Shown here in pieces: positions 35,171 through 47,000 of a stretch of DNA of 64,000 nucleotides. The DNA is from Patiria pectinifera. Its lineage: Eukaryota > Echinodermata > Asteroidea > Valvatida > Asterinidae. The first letter of the stretch is position 1. Every line of letters begins with the position of its first letter. The notes below the pieces were generated by a model. That model saw only the letters and a list, made by a program, of their open reading frames with translations, was not told the DNA's origin and searched no databases. Where the stretch lies: contig CM057146.1 in assembly GCA_029964075.1 (NCBI GenBank), positions 7,273,501-7,337,500 on the forward strand. The letters run 5' to 3'. The position numbers were made by a program, and so were the translations under genes.

Positions 35171-36000
35171 TACATGGTTGCACAGCACTGGCACAGGTGG
35201 CTAACAGAGCAACACAGGATTACTTGAAGTTTCTTGAACCCCAGATTTCTATGATCAGCCTATTTTTGGTATCGGCCAGGGTCTCGATTTGAATAACAGC
35301 CGAGGAAGTCTTACACATGCTCCAATATCGAGTGGATTGAACTTCACTAAATTTTATACCAAATCTTTGAAATTTAATCTGAAAATCCTAACTACACATT
35401 CATAATATTTGTGCTTTCAGGGCAGTGCAGAACTTTTTGGTGTGAATTCACACATTGACTTCAATTTGAAATTTTGTTTATTCTCCGACATGTTTGATAA
35501 ATCTGAAATCATGTTACTGTGTTGCACCTAATGAAGTTTTGTTTCAGCACTAATGAGGACATCAATTTTCCATCATGTCATTCACATATTATGTCACCAG
35601 TTTAATTAGAACTAAATTTGCAAAGGGAGTGGGCGATATAATAGGATAACAAAGGTAAACGTCCATGAACCATGTTTGTTTTTCATAACAGACTTGAATT
35701 TGTACTTAATTCTTTTTCCTTCTCTTAAAATTTTTCAAACATCCCTGAATTAAGTGGGTCATGAGAGTCTTGCCAGACTGATCTAGGCCCATTTTCAAGC
35801 AAGCAGAAAATCTTGCTTAGCATATTTTGGTTCACACAAAAATTCGCTCAAAACCAAAACCAGTTCATATCAGCACGCATACATGTAGCAAGCAATTCTC
35901 GGTTGGTAACCAGTTTGTGCAAAGGAAATTAGTTTCTGAGCGTGGCAGGTGTCGGTGTTTAACGGCTCCACATAGTTTGTTTGTCCGGTTTATCTGTGGC

Positions 36001-39000
36001 TCAGTCCGGTTTAGCCTTTGTGGATCTCCTGAACATGGTCATGAGCACTGCCAATGTTCCTGCGATGGTGGCCAGTATTGTTACCACAGTGACAAGTAAC
36101 GTGTGACTCTGCTGCCCAACGGGAACTTGAAAATGCAGCTCATGATTCTCCTGTTGGGCAAAGACACCAACACTGAGTTGTAATCAATCAATCACAAGTC
36201 AAACCACAAGTCAATCAGAAGCAAGGTCATAAGCGAGACTTGTAGGTTTGCATGGTGGACATGAACCAAGTATGGAAGGTCATAAGTAAGGGAAGATAGG
36301 AGTGCATTTGTTGCAGTTAATTTGAATAGCTTGTGAATTGACTTGAGACTTGACATAAATCATAAATATGATGCGTTTTCATTTTTGTTTCATATTATAT
36401 GAAATTGAAATACTATATAAAAAAAAAATCTTCAGTTTTGATTGTGGATTGCTTGATACAAAGCAAACTGTGACCAGGGCAGGATGTGAGATGGGGTCAC
36501 GGTGGTGAGTTGTGAGAAAGCACCGTTACACCATTATGACGTACTCACAACACTTAAAGAAAACTCACCCTGGGACTTTGTGGTAATAGCTTCCATAGAC
36601 AATTAGTGTTGCTTGTTCCACTGCATGGGGCTTTGTACACCGGTAAACCATCTTTTTTATCATCACCCATTTGTGCTCCAATATGTGAATCTCCTGTAAA
36701 TAAATTTTGATGGTACCTTTGTAAGCAATCAGCATTATCTGCCCCTTTTTGATTTGCAATGTCAAATGCACTAGTTGTGTAATTTATAATTTTATATATA
36801 AGTTAAATTAGTGCAAAAGTTTTTCTCCAATGAAATTCAAAAAAAAAGTAAAGCCATTATTTGCTTTGTTGATTAATTTCATTTTCTTCATGTTTTCAAT
36901 GGAATATTTATTTTATTTGGTTTTTATTTGTTCAGCCACTTAACACTTTTTGCAAAGAGTGTTATCATACAAATATTGAGTGGCTCAGAGTGAAATAGGA
37001 GGAATATTATCGCAAGGTAAAGCCGAGGCGAAGCCGAGAGAACTGGAAAAGTCTGGATTTTACCAAGCGAAAATATTCCCCCCATTTCACAATTTAAAGC
37101 CACTCGATATTTGTTTTATATAACTGACATATAGATCCTTGTCATTTGATATATTTGAACTTTTATTTCAATACAAAATTGGTGGAAAATGTATATCTCT
37201 CTTCCAAACTTCACGAAAATGTTTGAACCCAACTCGTGTAGCGCTGGCTCTTTGGAACAATACCTGCTATGCGCAACACTGAACACGCACACCAGCATGC
37301 ACTTGCACACAAATACCGCATCATGGAACAAGAATGATCCTAACTGTTGAATAGTATTTCCAATTCCCCATGGGCGAATGGGACTTTTTGAGCCCTGGCG
37401 TGAATGATCATGGGAGCAATAAAAAATGTCACGTGATGTGAGTTCCACCAATCAAATGACAAGGATCTGTATTGTCAGTTATATAAAACTTAAATCTGGA
37501 CTCAACCATCCATGTTTTACAGTCAACAAAGAAAAAAACTGTTGTGTCTCCCATTGAAATGCATACCTGTGCACCTAATCAATGCATAAGGTGCCGGCAG
37601 TGAAACATGGGCCGAGTGCGCATCTGGCTCCGAAGACGGTCTGTGATATCTCAGATGGATCGGCATCTCAGTGGTGAAATTCACCACCACCTCACCACCC
37701 TGAGGTATTATTTGGGGTGAGTTGGAGGGATAGACCAGAATGGTGTGTCCAGCAGAGAGGTAGGCTGGTTTCTCCAGGTCTATATCTTCAAATGCGAGAA
37801 TCTGAGCATATGAAAATGAGAAGAGAAAAATTCAATTAATTCAGGATGTTTTATACAACACTTGGGAAATGTGTCACACGTGATCAACCTACAAATTTAA
37901 AGAACTGAAGGATATTTTTCAGCAATCACGACAAGTGTAAAACGGTGAAAATTATGACCCCATGTTTTTGTTCAACAAAATCGAAAGAGTTAACACTTGT
38001 TAACCAATAATATCCAGTGGGCACGCATTCATATTCCTCCATACGGCCAAAAATATCCAAAATATTTGTGTTGTGGACAAATGGTCTGAAAAGTGAATAA
38101 GGAGGGTTTACATTTCAGACTTGCATCACCATTTCAGCCACTGAATGTCTGAAACTGTGATTATGTCTGAAATGTTGACTTCATTGTTCACACTTCAGAC
38201 ATGTCCAAAAAATAAAAGTGATTTAGACTTTCTCAATTCTTAGCAGTACTGATTCCTAGTGTTAGTTGAGAGCCAATCCCTATCTGTACCTGAGGTCCTC
38301 CAAAGTCAACTGCAGCAGCTGACTGGTAAAGGTCGACATACAGGCCACTAGCAAGCCTCTCAATCAAGAGAAGATGGCAAGATATGCAGTGATGGGATGG
38401 ATCAAGCAGCACACTGACAGAGGTATGGATATCCCTGAAATGAATGTAGTAGAAAACAAAAAAGAAAGAATATCTGCAAACTGGAAATGAAGGTTAATTT
38501 CTGTGAAATAGAATAGGTTTTTTGGTTCCATTTTGATTGAAATTTTTTTCTTCAAATTCAGTGCATACAATGTATATCTTTTGACAAAACACAACTGTCA
38601 GCATAATTAAACATTCTCATGAATTACATCAAATAATACTTTTATGTCAAAAAATACACTCTGTGCTGCAACTGCAAACATCAATTAAAATTTATAGCCA
38701 AAATAAAATACCTGTGGAAACCACTTCTTGAGGAATGTCTTGTTAATTGTACATCCTTGGGGACGATATTACAGGAGTCTTCTCCAAAGTCTTCATTGTC
38801 TGTATGCAATGATGTAGAGGAAAACAACTGAAATCATGATGATAAATATAATAGAACCACAGTGTAATATAATGATTTAACACTCCTCCCATGCCCCCCC
38901 CCCCCCGACCAAAAACTTTAAGAAAAGACATCGTCAGAGGCTCAAGAGAGGAAAAGGAAAGGACACCGCAGAGTTAATAAAAGTCCTTTACTCACTTATT

Positions 39001-39164
39001 GATCGTAGTTGTTCTACAATTTCAGCAGGCAATCCCTTTCCATCATCAAAATTATCACGGACTGCGACACGGGCGTCCGTCTGTGACGCCGCCACAACCC
39101 ATAAACAAACCACGAATCTCGAGCAGACGACCACGACGACGCAATAACTTGATTTTGAACGCAT
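36001..39164 (-). CDS. PIGX: PIG-X, GPI-mannosyltransferase I subunit, six exons
   Basis: ER membrane protein that stabilises PIG-M, the enzyme adding the first mannose to the GPI anchor. Minus-strand exons are 39164-38996, 38799-38712, 38434-38290, 37801-37567, 36651-36569 and 36150-36001 (870 bases, 289 residues); all phases agree. Residues 1-27 form a signal peptide (MRSKSSYCVVVVV...). The luminal PIG-X fold shows SGLYVDLYQ, GGEVVVNFTTEMPIHLRYH and NCLWKL. QVPVGQ precedes the C-terminal membrane helix (about 257-279, TLLVTVVTILATIAGTLAVL), and a short basic tail follows (RRSTKAKPD). Human PIGX has the same order, including VPVG just before the helix. Exon 5 is the weakest, since its acceptor (AAAAAAG) is purine-rich. 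A YY1-like GCGCCATTTTGG lies upstream near 39354. Confidence 0.9.
36968..37486. mobile_element. Composite foldback element, copy 2
   Basis: It matches 18155-18683 over its full length at about 85-90% by eye, including the hairpin first part and the inverted ends of the second part. It lies in PIGX intron 4. Confidence 0.78.
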
Positions 39165-40655
39165 TTTAATCCTAATTTCAATGCCGCATTTCTAATCAAT
39201 GGATACGCTCGATTTCTTTTAAAAACTATCAGTTGCTAAGCTGTTCAAATATACGGGACGAAAATATGTCAAATGTCATCAGAAATCACGCATTATAGAA
39301 GCATGCAGCAAGAATTTACAGACGATCTCAACAACAAAATTGTTCGCAGGAGAGCGCCATTTTGGATTTTCCCACCATCTATGTTATGTAGCGCCCTCTT
39401 TCGGCAAAAAGTGTAATCATTAAAAAAAAAATTGGGGGGAGATTTTCCAACCCCCCCCCAAAAAAAGATTAAAAGAGCCATGTATTTTCTCAACCAGAGT
39501 TACGTAAAGGGTGTCAATTTGACTCCTTGACACCCCACTTTATGAATTTTAAAGCATTTCCCCCCAATATTTAACATCAATTTTGGACCCTGGATTTATT
39601 TGAATAGGCAGTGTATTTTGACACACTGAATTTCCAATTTGTTCTGAAAACAGTGATACAATTACACTATAAACACTTAGAAGGCAATTTAAAAGAAAAA
39701 AGTCTAGAAGTATTTAAACTATTGAAGTCATTATGATACTAATTTCAGTTCCCAAACAATGACATTATAATGCTCAAGTTCCTAGCAAGCAGTGGACAAA
39801 TTTGACTATGTACCGGTATGCATATAACACACAACTTGGGACAAAGTTAAAATTCAACTTCTGAAAGTTTATTTTCAACATGATACAGAAATTCATTATT
39901 GAGAACATTGAAAACATTCCTCATTAAGTAGAGCATCAGCACCTACTGTAAAAACAATGCTTAATGTCTGTTGTGAGATGAACAAATGGTGAATTTATTG
40001 GTTGCAAATCTGATTTAATGCAGACAATGTTCCACCATGTCTCATCACAACTGCATATTGTGTGTCAAAGGTCAAACATCTGTGTTGCTACAAACTGACA
40101 AGAGGAAAACAAAAGAGTCACTTAGAAACAGGCACTTGATAATTAATATTTAGCGAGAGCAGTGTTCCTTAATGCAATGTATTCTTAAAAACAGGTTTGG
40201 AAATAAAGAGAAAACAATAAGAAATGTCAACTTGAGATTTGTAACCAACTCAGTCACTAGTCAAATCACCAGGCATGTCACATGTAACTGAGGGTGAGTA
40301 CCGTTAATGACAAAGGAATGCCTAACCAAAGTTCATTTCGATAACTTGTAACTTGACTTGTGACTGACTTGATCACGACTTTGGTCAAAATTCATAACAG
40401 CAGGGTTCAGTCGTCATGATATCTCATGATTTTTCTTCACTTTGGATCTTATTATCAATTTTCTGCCATAGAGCAAGGAAACAGACCAACTAGTTCGAAA
40501 AGCGAAGATATTATACACAAGTTCACAAAATTTTATAACAAAAATAAAGGGGATAAAGAGAGAACACAAAATTGGTTAAACATTTGTGTATATTTCTATG
40601 TTTTCATGGGCAAATAATTCAGCAACAGTTCTGCATGCATGAATCACTACCAAAG
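39165..40655. other. PIGX upstream and AIMP2 downstream spacer, no gene seen
   Basis: No coding potential is visible. It includes a YY1-like element next to the PIGX start and poly-A/poly-G runs near 39420-39470. The AIMP2 3' UTR must begin at 40655 and run into this stretch, but no clear poly(A) signal was identified. Confidence 0.55.
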
Positions 40656-43170
40656 TTATGCTGTTACGAGTCCTGATGCCATCGTGAATAAACTGTTGCC
40701 GGCACAGGCCTTCAGCCACTTCTGTACGTTAGCTGGTGCACCCGCTGCCTGCCCTGCACCGTGCACGGCACTCCAACAGACGACGTCGGCCACGGATATC
40801 GACGGCCCCGCCAGCCACTCGCATCTACCCAGTCTGGAATTGAGCGCGCGCACGCCGGCGGCCTTTTCCTTGGAGCTACCGTTGACGAGCGAGCTGGTGG
40901 CTAGATCCAGCCAGTGGTCGACCGTGGTGGCGCGGACCGGGTCCGTCGTGTCATAGCCTGGGTTGAGGAGGCGGGCCACGTAGCGGGCAATGTTGGCCTC
41001 TCCGTGGATCGGGGACTGCGAAGGTGCTGCAACCATCATGATGGGTCCGTGGGAGACTGAAAGGTAAAACCATAAAGTTTGTTTCAAATTTATTCCACTC
41101 AAGAAATTGCCAAAAGGAAAATAATGGCGTCTGCAGTATTTCACCACGCCAAATTCTATGTCTCATTTCAAATATTGAGCCTGGACTTATCTCCATTGTG
41201 TTGTCTCTTTTAGTTAGGGCCAGGGTTAGGATTAGGTGTCAGAAATAGGAGTGGACTTTTTTGTTTAAAAAACACTTCTGGTTAGAGACTAAAGCCATTT
41301 GAACTAAATTTGAAGCCTAGGACTGTCCAACTTTCCTTTTGTAAATGTAGACCTTTCAATAGTCTTGTGGAATTTACTCATGTGCTGTTTTTTTTGTTGT
41401 GTTTTTTAGGGAAATGTCCTTTTATACAATCTCCTGTTTCTGGACTCTCAACACTGTTAATCACTGAGATTGAGAGTCCCACGTTTTGGGACTTGGAATT
41501 TCCAAATGATTACCATCTTTCCAGATCAGCGTCAGTGATATTTGGGCCTCGCCCCGGCTGAGCTCCACCCCGTTGCTAAAACAGCTCCACAGTCGGTCCG
41601 GCAGGGACTTCACCGACGAGTGTATGTGAACAGAAGATCGACACCTGTAGTTCAGTTTCAGCATCTCGTACAACACGCCAAGTGAGAGAAGGGGCTGGGC
41701 CGGGTTGGCGTAGATCACAATATCATGGATTACACTTCCCTGAAAGAATCAAGAATAGATTTCACAGGATAGTTTTGATGATACAATTTAAGACTGGTTA
41801 CTTTTGTTGGATTCCATTTCATCAAACACACACATATTGCAAATTAGTTAAAACTATTGCAACTTAAGATTTCAATTTGAGCCAAAACTGGAGCAATTTT
41901 TGTGTTACTTTCTGGTTCGAAACTATTTTTGTCATTTTGCAGTTTTGTTTATTTAAATCCATGTTTCTGAAACTTCCCACCAGAAAAGGTCAGAAAACAG
42001 ACAAATCTAATACTAGAATGACCATCCATTCCTGAACACTTGTGGTGGGGCAGTGATGAATAGTTTTGCTGTAAATTGTTTTACCAAGGCTGTGTCTTTC
42101 TGCCTTGTAACAATGACATCAGCTGATGGTTTGAGTTTGCTGGCCAGGGTAGATACTTCATTCTCCAGTGACTTCAGCTCTTGTAGGATGTGTTCCTGAC
42201 GACGTTCCAGCTCGATGAGTTTGGGGTCCACCTGTTTAAAGTAGAATGTTACAAAATTATATAAAATAAAACACATTTTTAATGCCAACGCTGTGGCAGT
42301 CACAATTGATGTTCATCAGCTTCAGTTGAAAAAGTATAAACCCCCGCCCCCTCCTGTCATGTTTTTGCGGGTATCCTGTTTTTGTATACAGTTTTCCTTC
42401 CACCATGGCCAGAGTTAACGACTTTGAAAAACAAACTGAACCGCTTCTCATTTCTGTGATGTGCATGTGCACAAAATATGGAAGAAAGCATGACTGACAA
42501 TTTATGAATTATGAAGGTGATATATTGAGGAAAAGATGGCATAGGTTTAGGATACAAAATGGAAAGATTTCGGCACTGGCCAATCACTTTTCACCCTGTG
42601 CACAAACCGTACTCCTAGAACTATGAGGCTCCGCTCACGCGGAGCCTCATAGTTCTAGGAGTACACAAACCGTATTAGACTTGTCCAAAAAAAATTAAGT
42701 ATTTTCTCAGTACATACTTCAATATTTTCCCTGCTAAATTTGATGTTTTACTTTTAGGACATTATTATCACTTTCTGATGTGATGGCTGATGATATGATA
42801 TTGAGGGAAAAATTGGTGATGGCCAGATATGGGAATCTTTCCTACAAAATTGTTGTTTTTTTTCCTCCGAAATATGCAATCATCCTTTCGTGTGCCATTC
42901 TCCACTTGTGCCGGCCGGCTGTGTCTATTCGGCATGGGCCGTGCCGCGCCGGCCGGCGCGCCGGTCAACTTCAAGAGCAGACGGTACGGTCATGACGGTA
43001 CAGGGCAAGAGTATGACAGCTTGATCACTCAAAACTGGCCCAAAAATTACGCTCAAAATACAAACCTGATTATTCTCTGAATTCTCGAGGTAGCTTGCCA
43101 TTTTAAACATGCATGTGGGAAGCTCGACAGGGATGCGATTAAAGTTGTAGTATGGCTCAACTTTGTACAT
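40656..43170 (-). CDS. AIMP2: AIMP2, multi-tRNA-synthetase complex scaffold, four exons
   Basis: p38 scaffold of the multi-aminoacyl-tRNA synthetase complex; in vertebrates it binds lysyl-tRNA synthetase through its N-terminus. Minus-strand exons are 43170-43066, 42231-42085, 41739-41514 and 41056-40656 (879 bases, 292 residues; human 320), all in phase. MYKVEPYYN and VELPTCMF match the human start MYQVKPYH and VELPTCMY. Exon 2 is a leucine-rich coiled coil (LIELERRQEHILQELKSLE). Exon 3 has RSSVHIHSSVKSLP and LTLIWKD. Exon 4 is the GST-C-like domain (GEANIARYVARLL, GSSKEKAAG, PANVQKWLKAC). A Met nine codons upstream (MMTQKNGPG) is an alternative start. It shares a divergent promoter with BPTF. 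Confidence 0.95.
42609..42664. repeat. Perfect 26-bp hairpin flanked by 11-bp direct repeats
   Basis: GTACTCCTAGAACTATGAGG... (42609-42634) is a perfect inverse of 42639-42664 around a TCAC loop. CACAAACCGTA occurs on both sides (42601-42611 and 42664-42674), overlapping the outermost arm bases. It lies in AIMP2 intron 1. Confidence 0.9.
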
Positions 43171-44003
43171 TCCTGGGCCGTTTTTCTGTGTCATCATACG
43201 GCGTTCGATTATGGCCCAAACGTGCACTAACTCAATGCAATCGTCAACATGTGCGCGATATACACTAGCGCTGGCGCACTTGCTGTTTACGCGTAGATGA
43301 TGCAAGTTTTGCAATTTTCCCGTACTGCACCTTTGCATTGCACGTTGCACGTTCCATGACTTTTCACTCAAGCTGTGCTGTACTATTTTACGCTCATTTT
43401 GATTGGCTACTTTTTCCTCGCTGAGCCTTGTCATTATGTTTGCTCAGCAACAATTTTGGCAATTTTCACCTCATCCCATGTAGAAATACAAACGAGATTG
43501 GCTTCATTGGGGAAGAAACAGTGCCAGGCGTTGTCTAAAGAGGTGTATTTTTGTGCGTATGAATTCGGGGAGACACATTTTGTGAGCCGTTTACGCTTGC
43601 CCAGCCAATTCGTCTAATTCAGTTCAACCAATCAAACAAGCCGTTGCTTTTGTTCTCAAATATTTTTTTCTTGATTGATTGTTTTATTCTCTTCGAGGAT
43701 ATCCGAAACTTCAGTAATTAATCCGAATGGAGCTCTTAAGGATTGGTATTTAAACATTGAAAGAAAACATGAATGGATGAGAAAAATAGCCAAAAATAGT
43801 CAATTGATCGGGTAAGAAAAGACGTTTAATGAGGTCACGTGGTCATTTTTTCTGAAAATGGCGGATTGACCGTAGATTCAACATGCAAGCGGGATTATAA
43901 ACGCCAAAATACCGCCAGTCCGCAAAGCATCCAAGCCCGGAAACCATCTCATCGCACGGGGAACACACCGGTGCTGTGCACGGTGCCGAAAAATTGTGGC
44001 AAA
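43171..44003. promoter_or_regulatory. Divergent AIMP2/BPTF promoter and 5' UTRs
   Basis: 833 bases separate the two ATGs. An E-box in GGTCACGTGGTC (CACGTG at 43836-43841) and a consensus YY1 site AAAATGGCGG (43855-43864) lie about 150 bases before the BPTF ATG, where a transcription start would be expected. Sequence from 43860 onward is open in the BPTF frame but has no ATG before 44004. Confidence 0.6.
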
Positions 44004-47000
44004 ATGATAAAACGGGGCCGCGGGAGACCGCCGAAATCTTCTGTGCTTGGCAGAGGAGCGGGAAGCAGCTCCTCGCCTGCTGCCAAACGCAAGAACATGG
44101 GCCGAGGTGGCGGCGCGGCCGGGTACTGGGACAGCGATCGAGAAGACGGTGGTGGGGGTAGCCCCGCAAGTTCCAGGTGTAGCACACCGATGAGTCGCGC
44201 CTCCAGTCAGATGTCGTCTCCTTCTTCGACGGTTGGAAGAGGGAGAGGCCGTGGGCGTGGCCGTGGGAGGGGGAGAGGGAGGGGTGCAAGCTCAATCACC
44301 AAATCACCAAGGACACCGAGAGAAGCAGCCAGGAAAAGCAAGAGACTGATTCAGGTTTGGCAAAAAACTAAATACGGGTTGATATATTTTAAACTAAGTT
44401 TATTCAACAAATCATAAAAATAACAACCAAAAAAATAAAGAAAACAGAAAAAGAAAACAATGCAAAATTATTTTCTAAAAACTTACAAACAATAAAGAGG
44501 GTGAATATGCTTCTAAAGCAAAAAAACCCTACAAACTAAGCCTAAATGTGAAAATAAAAAAAGGCAGTGTATATTTTGCCGGAGACGGCAAACCTTTAGT
44601 AAACGTTAGTTTGCCGGATATGCACTGAACATGCGCAGTTACTGTTTTTTTGTACTTAAAACATTTTCCGGTGACAAGTTCTAGTCTGGCTCCATGCCAA
44701 AATTATCGTTGTTACCTCGTATTCACAAGATGGGATTCAGACCATTATACAATTTCGGACTTTATTTCCCTTTTAAAAAAAAATCCTCCAGAGCCACAAA
44801 TCTGAAAAAGAAAATGTAATACTCTGCAAAAAATGTTTGAGACATGTTAAAATAATAAAAGAAGAATATTCTTATTTATTTGGGGATGAGAAAAAAAACT
44901 TTAAAATGTGGTGCGGTCGGAATCGAACGCGAGTCATCCCGCTTACTAGAGCCTTTGCTTAACCATTACACCAAACGTGCTACACAACTTTTGGTGGGAA
45001 TTTAATACATCTTATAATTCAGCCCTATTTTAAAGAGTACAGCGCCCTCTGTTGATATGGATTGCCGCCGGCAAACCTTTAGTAATCGTTAGTTTGCCGT
45101 CATTACCTCCGGCAAAATATCCACTATCATAAAAAAAATTGACAGTTCGACATGTTTTTGTACATGGTGGAAGTGTGGCCTTTATTTACGGAGGTAGTCC
45201 AGTAAATTGGCCACATTTATGGGGCTAAAACATGACCTGATGACAAAATCTGATGCATAACAAAATTGAATGAGAGAAAAAAATGCATTTTCATTCACAC
45301 CGAGGATGCCTAGAGCCTACATAAATAAATGTTATTGTTAAATTTGGAAAGGATCAACATGATCAACACAAGTAATATTTTTAAAAGTTATTTTAACTTA
45401 TTTTTGAATGATCAAATTTAAGCTTATTAACAATCATAATCATGATAATCGAGTGAATGAACTGTTGACATGTAATGAGAAATGATGGCTGGGCTGTCCT
45501 GATTTCATCAAAATACTGCAATGCCTAGAGCCTAGGCTAGAGTTTGATTTTGGAAAAGTTGGGGCAGCTAGTTTGTAACCCAAAATTGTGTGAAAAAAAT
45601 ATTCCTTCAGTGAAACTTGGAATGGGACTAGAAAGATGCTCATCATCATATCTTTAAAAAAAAATTTCATGTGATTTTCAACTTCTTCAACACAGAAGTA
45701 TACAAATCTCCAAGGTGGAAATAGTTCATGGTTTGCTTAAAAGATTTGTAATCATTGTAAATGCCATGAATATGAATTTTTGCTTTATTTCAGGAGGTTA
45801 TTACTTCTGAGAGAAGCTTAAAAGTGAAGCCGACAGAAAAGGCGGAGAGGGGGCGACGCAAACAGAAACATTCCAAACCCAAGCTTAGCTCCGATGAGGA
45901 GGAGGAGAGCAGTCCAGACGAATTGGAACCAGATGAAGACAACTATGGTGTGGATTCTAGTTCCTCAATCGCTGGCTCCAACGACGACGATGGTAATGCT
46001 TCTGATTTTTCTGAGGAGAGCTCCTATAGTGAGGCCAGCAGTGCCCCAAGCCGGCGCAAGTACACCAACCGACTGAGCCTTCCGCCTTCGCCCTCTTGGC
46101 TGGAGGAGAAGGATATCCCGCTGTTGGAACTGCCCAAGAGCAGCGATGACTTGACCATTGAGAGACAGGACCTCACCATGGCCCTGGCTGTCTACGAGGT
46201 CCTGCGGCACTTCCACCAACAGTTGCGCCTGTCTCCGTTCCGCTTTGAGGACTTCTGCGCTGCGCTTAGTAGTGATGAGCAGTGCAACCTGTTGGCTGAG
46301 ACCCACATCTGCCTGCTGCGGGCACTCATGCGGGAGGAGGATGGCAACAGCACCACCTTCGGACCCCACGACCTCCGGGACAGTATCAACGTCCAGATGA
46401 TATTCCTAGACGGCATGACCTGGCCCGAGCTGGTCCGTTGCTACATTGAGAGTGACAAAGAGTTCCTTCATGTATTGCCTCATGTTGAGGCTGAAAACTA
46501 CCCCTTCACTACGGCCCGCGACAAACTGAAGGTGATCCAGTTCCTCTGCGACCAATTTCTGGCCTCCAACAAGGTCAGGGAGGAGATTCTGAGCGAGGGC
46601 GCTATCACATACGACGACCACTGTCGTGCGTGTCACAAGCTCGGGGATCTTCTGTGTTGTGAGACTTGTACAGCTGTGTACCATTTGGAATGTGTGGACC
46701 CACCCCTTACAGAAGTCCCAGAGGATGATTGGCTGTGTTCTGTGTGCAAAGAACATCGCGTGGACGGTGTCTATGACTCTATTTCTGAAGTTGAGAAGAG
46801 CGGCATGTTGATTCGCCATGAACCGTTGGGATATGACAGACATGGACGGAAATACTGGCATCTGTGCCGCCGTATTTGTGTGTAAGTAATGTTTTTGGAA
46901 GTGAGACACATGTGTAGATCTGCATTGATCAGACCTCCTGCTGTGCACAACTACAGTACTTAAAAATGTTATCCCATTGTAGTAAAGGTTTTAAGATCTT

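Larger units (their letters stand above)
31806..36000. other. Repeat-rich intergenic region
   Basis: No coding exon was recognised. It holds the second copy of the CCTCAATCCTCC-rich element, the nested transposons at 32698-34301, a 67-bp tandem duplication near 34684-34815, a SINE at 34905-35170, and poly-C and poly-G runs. Confidence 0.65.

Noticed and set aside
36565..36771. 68-codon minus-strand frame reading VEQATLIVYGSYYHK
   Set aside because: It is the wrong frame through PIGX exon 5; the phase-matched frame gives the family-like APCSGTSNTNCLWKL.
43839..44003. BPTF start upstream of 44004
   Set aside because: The frame is open but has no ATG before 44004, and the AT-hook expected at the BPTF N-terminus begins right at that Met.
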